Assembly (NCBI RefSeq): GCF_014274685.1 | Contig: NZ_CP060393.1 | Location: forward strand, 1-64,000 | Source of the DNA: Edaphobacter sp. 4G125 | GTDB taxonomy: Bacteria; Acidobacteriota; Terriglobia; Terriglobales; Acidobacteriaceae | DNA: 64,000 nucleotides | Direction of reading: 5' to 3' | In this document: piece by piece, positions 63,937-64,000 of the stretch | Layout: the number at the start of each line of letters is the position of its first letter | Numbering within the stretch: the first letter of the stretch is position 1 | Notes under the pieces: model-generated | The model's database searches: none | Told to the model about the DNA's origin: nothing | What the model saw: only the letters and a program-made list of their open reading frames with translations | Program-made: the position numbers and the translations under genes

Positions 63937-63990
63937 GGATTTCTCCACTTCGCTGCCGCCTAATGGCGTTCTCTTCGGTCGAAATGACGC
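63937..63990 (-). repeat. REP-like intergenic repeat, family B, at the upstream edge of the phage module
   Basis: Read on the minus strand it begins GCGTCATTTCGACCGAAG and ends GTGGAGAAATCC, like the family B copies at 21238 and 28407, with a small inner stem. It lies just before the first gene of the phage-like module. Confidence 0.7.
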
Positions 63991-64000
63991 TCTTCTAAGC

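Larger units (their letters stand above)
47205..63948 (-). mobile_element. Phage-derived structural gene module (defective prophage or domesticated, GTA-like locus)
   Basis: About 16.7 kb with all genes on the minus strand: capsid-like, connector, neck, tail-terminator-like, tail-tube-like, fibre-like, terminase large subunit, portal, baseplate-like and XhlA-like proteins, with a HipA-like kinase/DUF3037 pair between terminase and portal. Capsid and connector genes lie upstream of the terminase and portal genes, a permuted order relative to common phages. No integrase, repressor, replication gene, tape measure, prohead protease, small terminase or endolysin was recognised. No attachment-site direct repeat was identified. 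The outer limits are those of the phage-like genes; a host-type repeat at 63937 and convergent host genes at 47198 frame it. Confidence 0.75.

Overview
The window reads as chromosomal DNA of an Acidobacteriota bacterium, most likely class Terriglobia (Granulicella/Terriglobus/Edaphobacter-like). This is inferred from an Oar-like TonB-dependent receptor with an N-terminal carboxypeptidase-regulatory domain, a HipA-like kinase paired with a DUF3037 protein, a beta-propeller sensor fused to a diguanylate cyclase, a PEP-CTERM protein, frequent TTG starts with good ribosome binding sites, and several families of short palindromic intergenic repeats. No rRNA, tRNA, CRISPR array or transposase gene was found.

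Region 1 to 24.4 kb is mostly housekeeping: the end of a siderophore-type TonB receptor; fabF-acpP and, 16 kb away, fabD (fatty acid synthesis); rmuC; folP (folate) next to yraN and a DinB-like gene; a PadR regulator with a membrane protein; a sorbosone dehydrogenase-like enzyme carrying a cytochrome c domain; pyrG; a GMC oxidoreductase facing an aldo/keto reductase; a PEP-CTERM protein; DUF4230; a 1007-residue propeller/Y_Y_Y/GGDEF sensor; glutamine cyclotransferase; peroxiredoxin; an MFS transporter.

Region 24.4 to 32.3 kb is looser: one large Oar-like receptor, three proteins of unknown function (two secreted, one membrane-anchored), a DUF2306 membrane protein, and long gene-free stretches packed with REP-like repeats, hairpins and an A+T-rich repeat cluster.

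Region 32.3 to 47.2 kb is again core metabolism: ppc with a small upstream gene, folD-coaE, an HtrA-type protease, purM-purN, a DCC-family protein, hemL, a creatininase-like enzyme, an uncharacterised membrane-protein pair, purK-purE and a VOC protein. Two separate purine operons (purMN and VOC-purEK) lie 4 kb apart.

Region 47.2 to 63.95 kb is a phage-derived structural module with every gene on the minus strand. Read in the direction of transcription (right to left): small protein, coiled-coil protein, capsid-like protein, head-tail connector, neck and tail-terminator-like proteins, tail-tube-like protein, a 1524-residue fibre-like protein with a signal peptide and an SGNH hydrolase domain, large terminase, a HipA-like kinase and its DUF3037 partner, portal, a baseplate-like protein, an XhlA-like protein and a second small protein. 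No integrase, replication gene, repressor, tape measure, capsid protease or endolysin was found. Strong intrinsic-terminator hairpins punctuate the module. A host-type REP-like element sits at its upstream edge and an HTH protein gene converges on its downstream edge. It may be a decayed prophage or a domesticated, gene-transfer-agent-like or particle-forming locus; sequence alone cannot decide.
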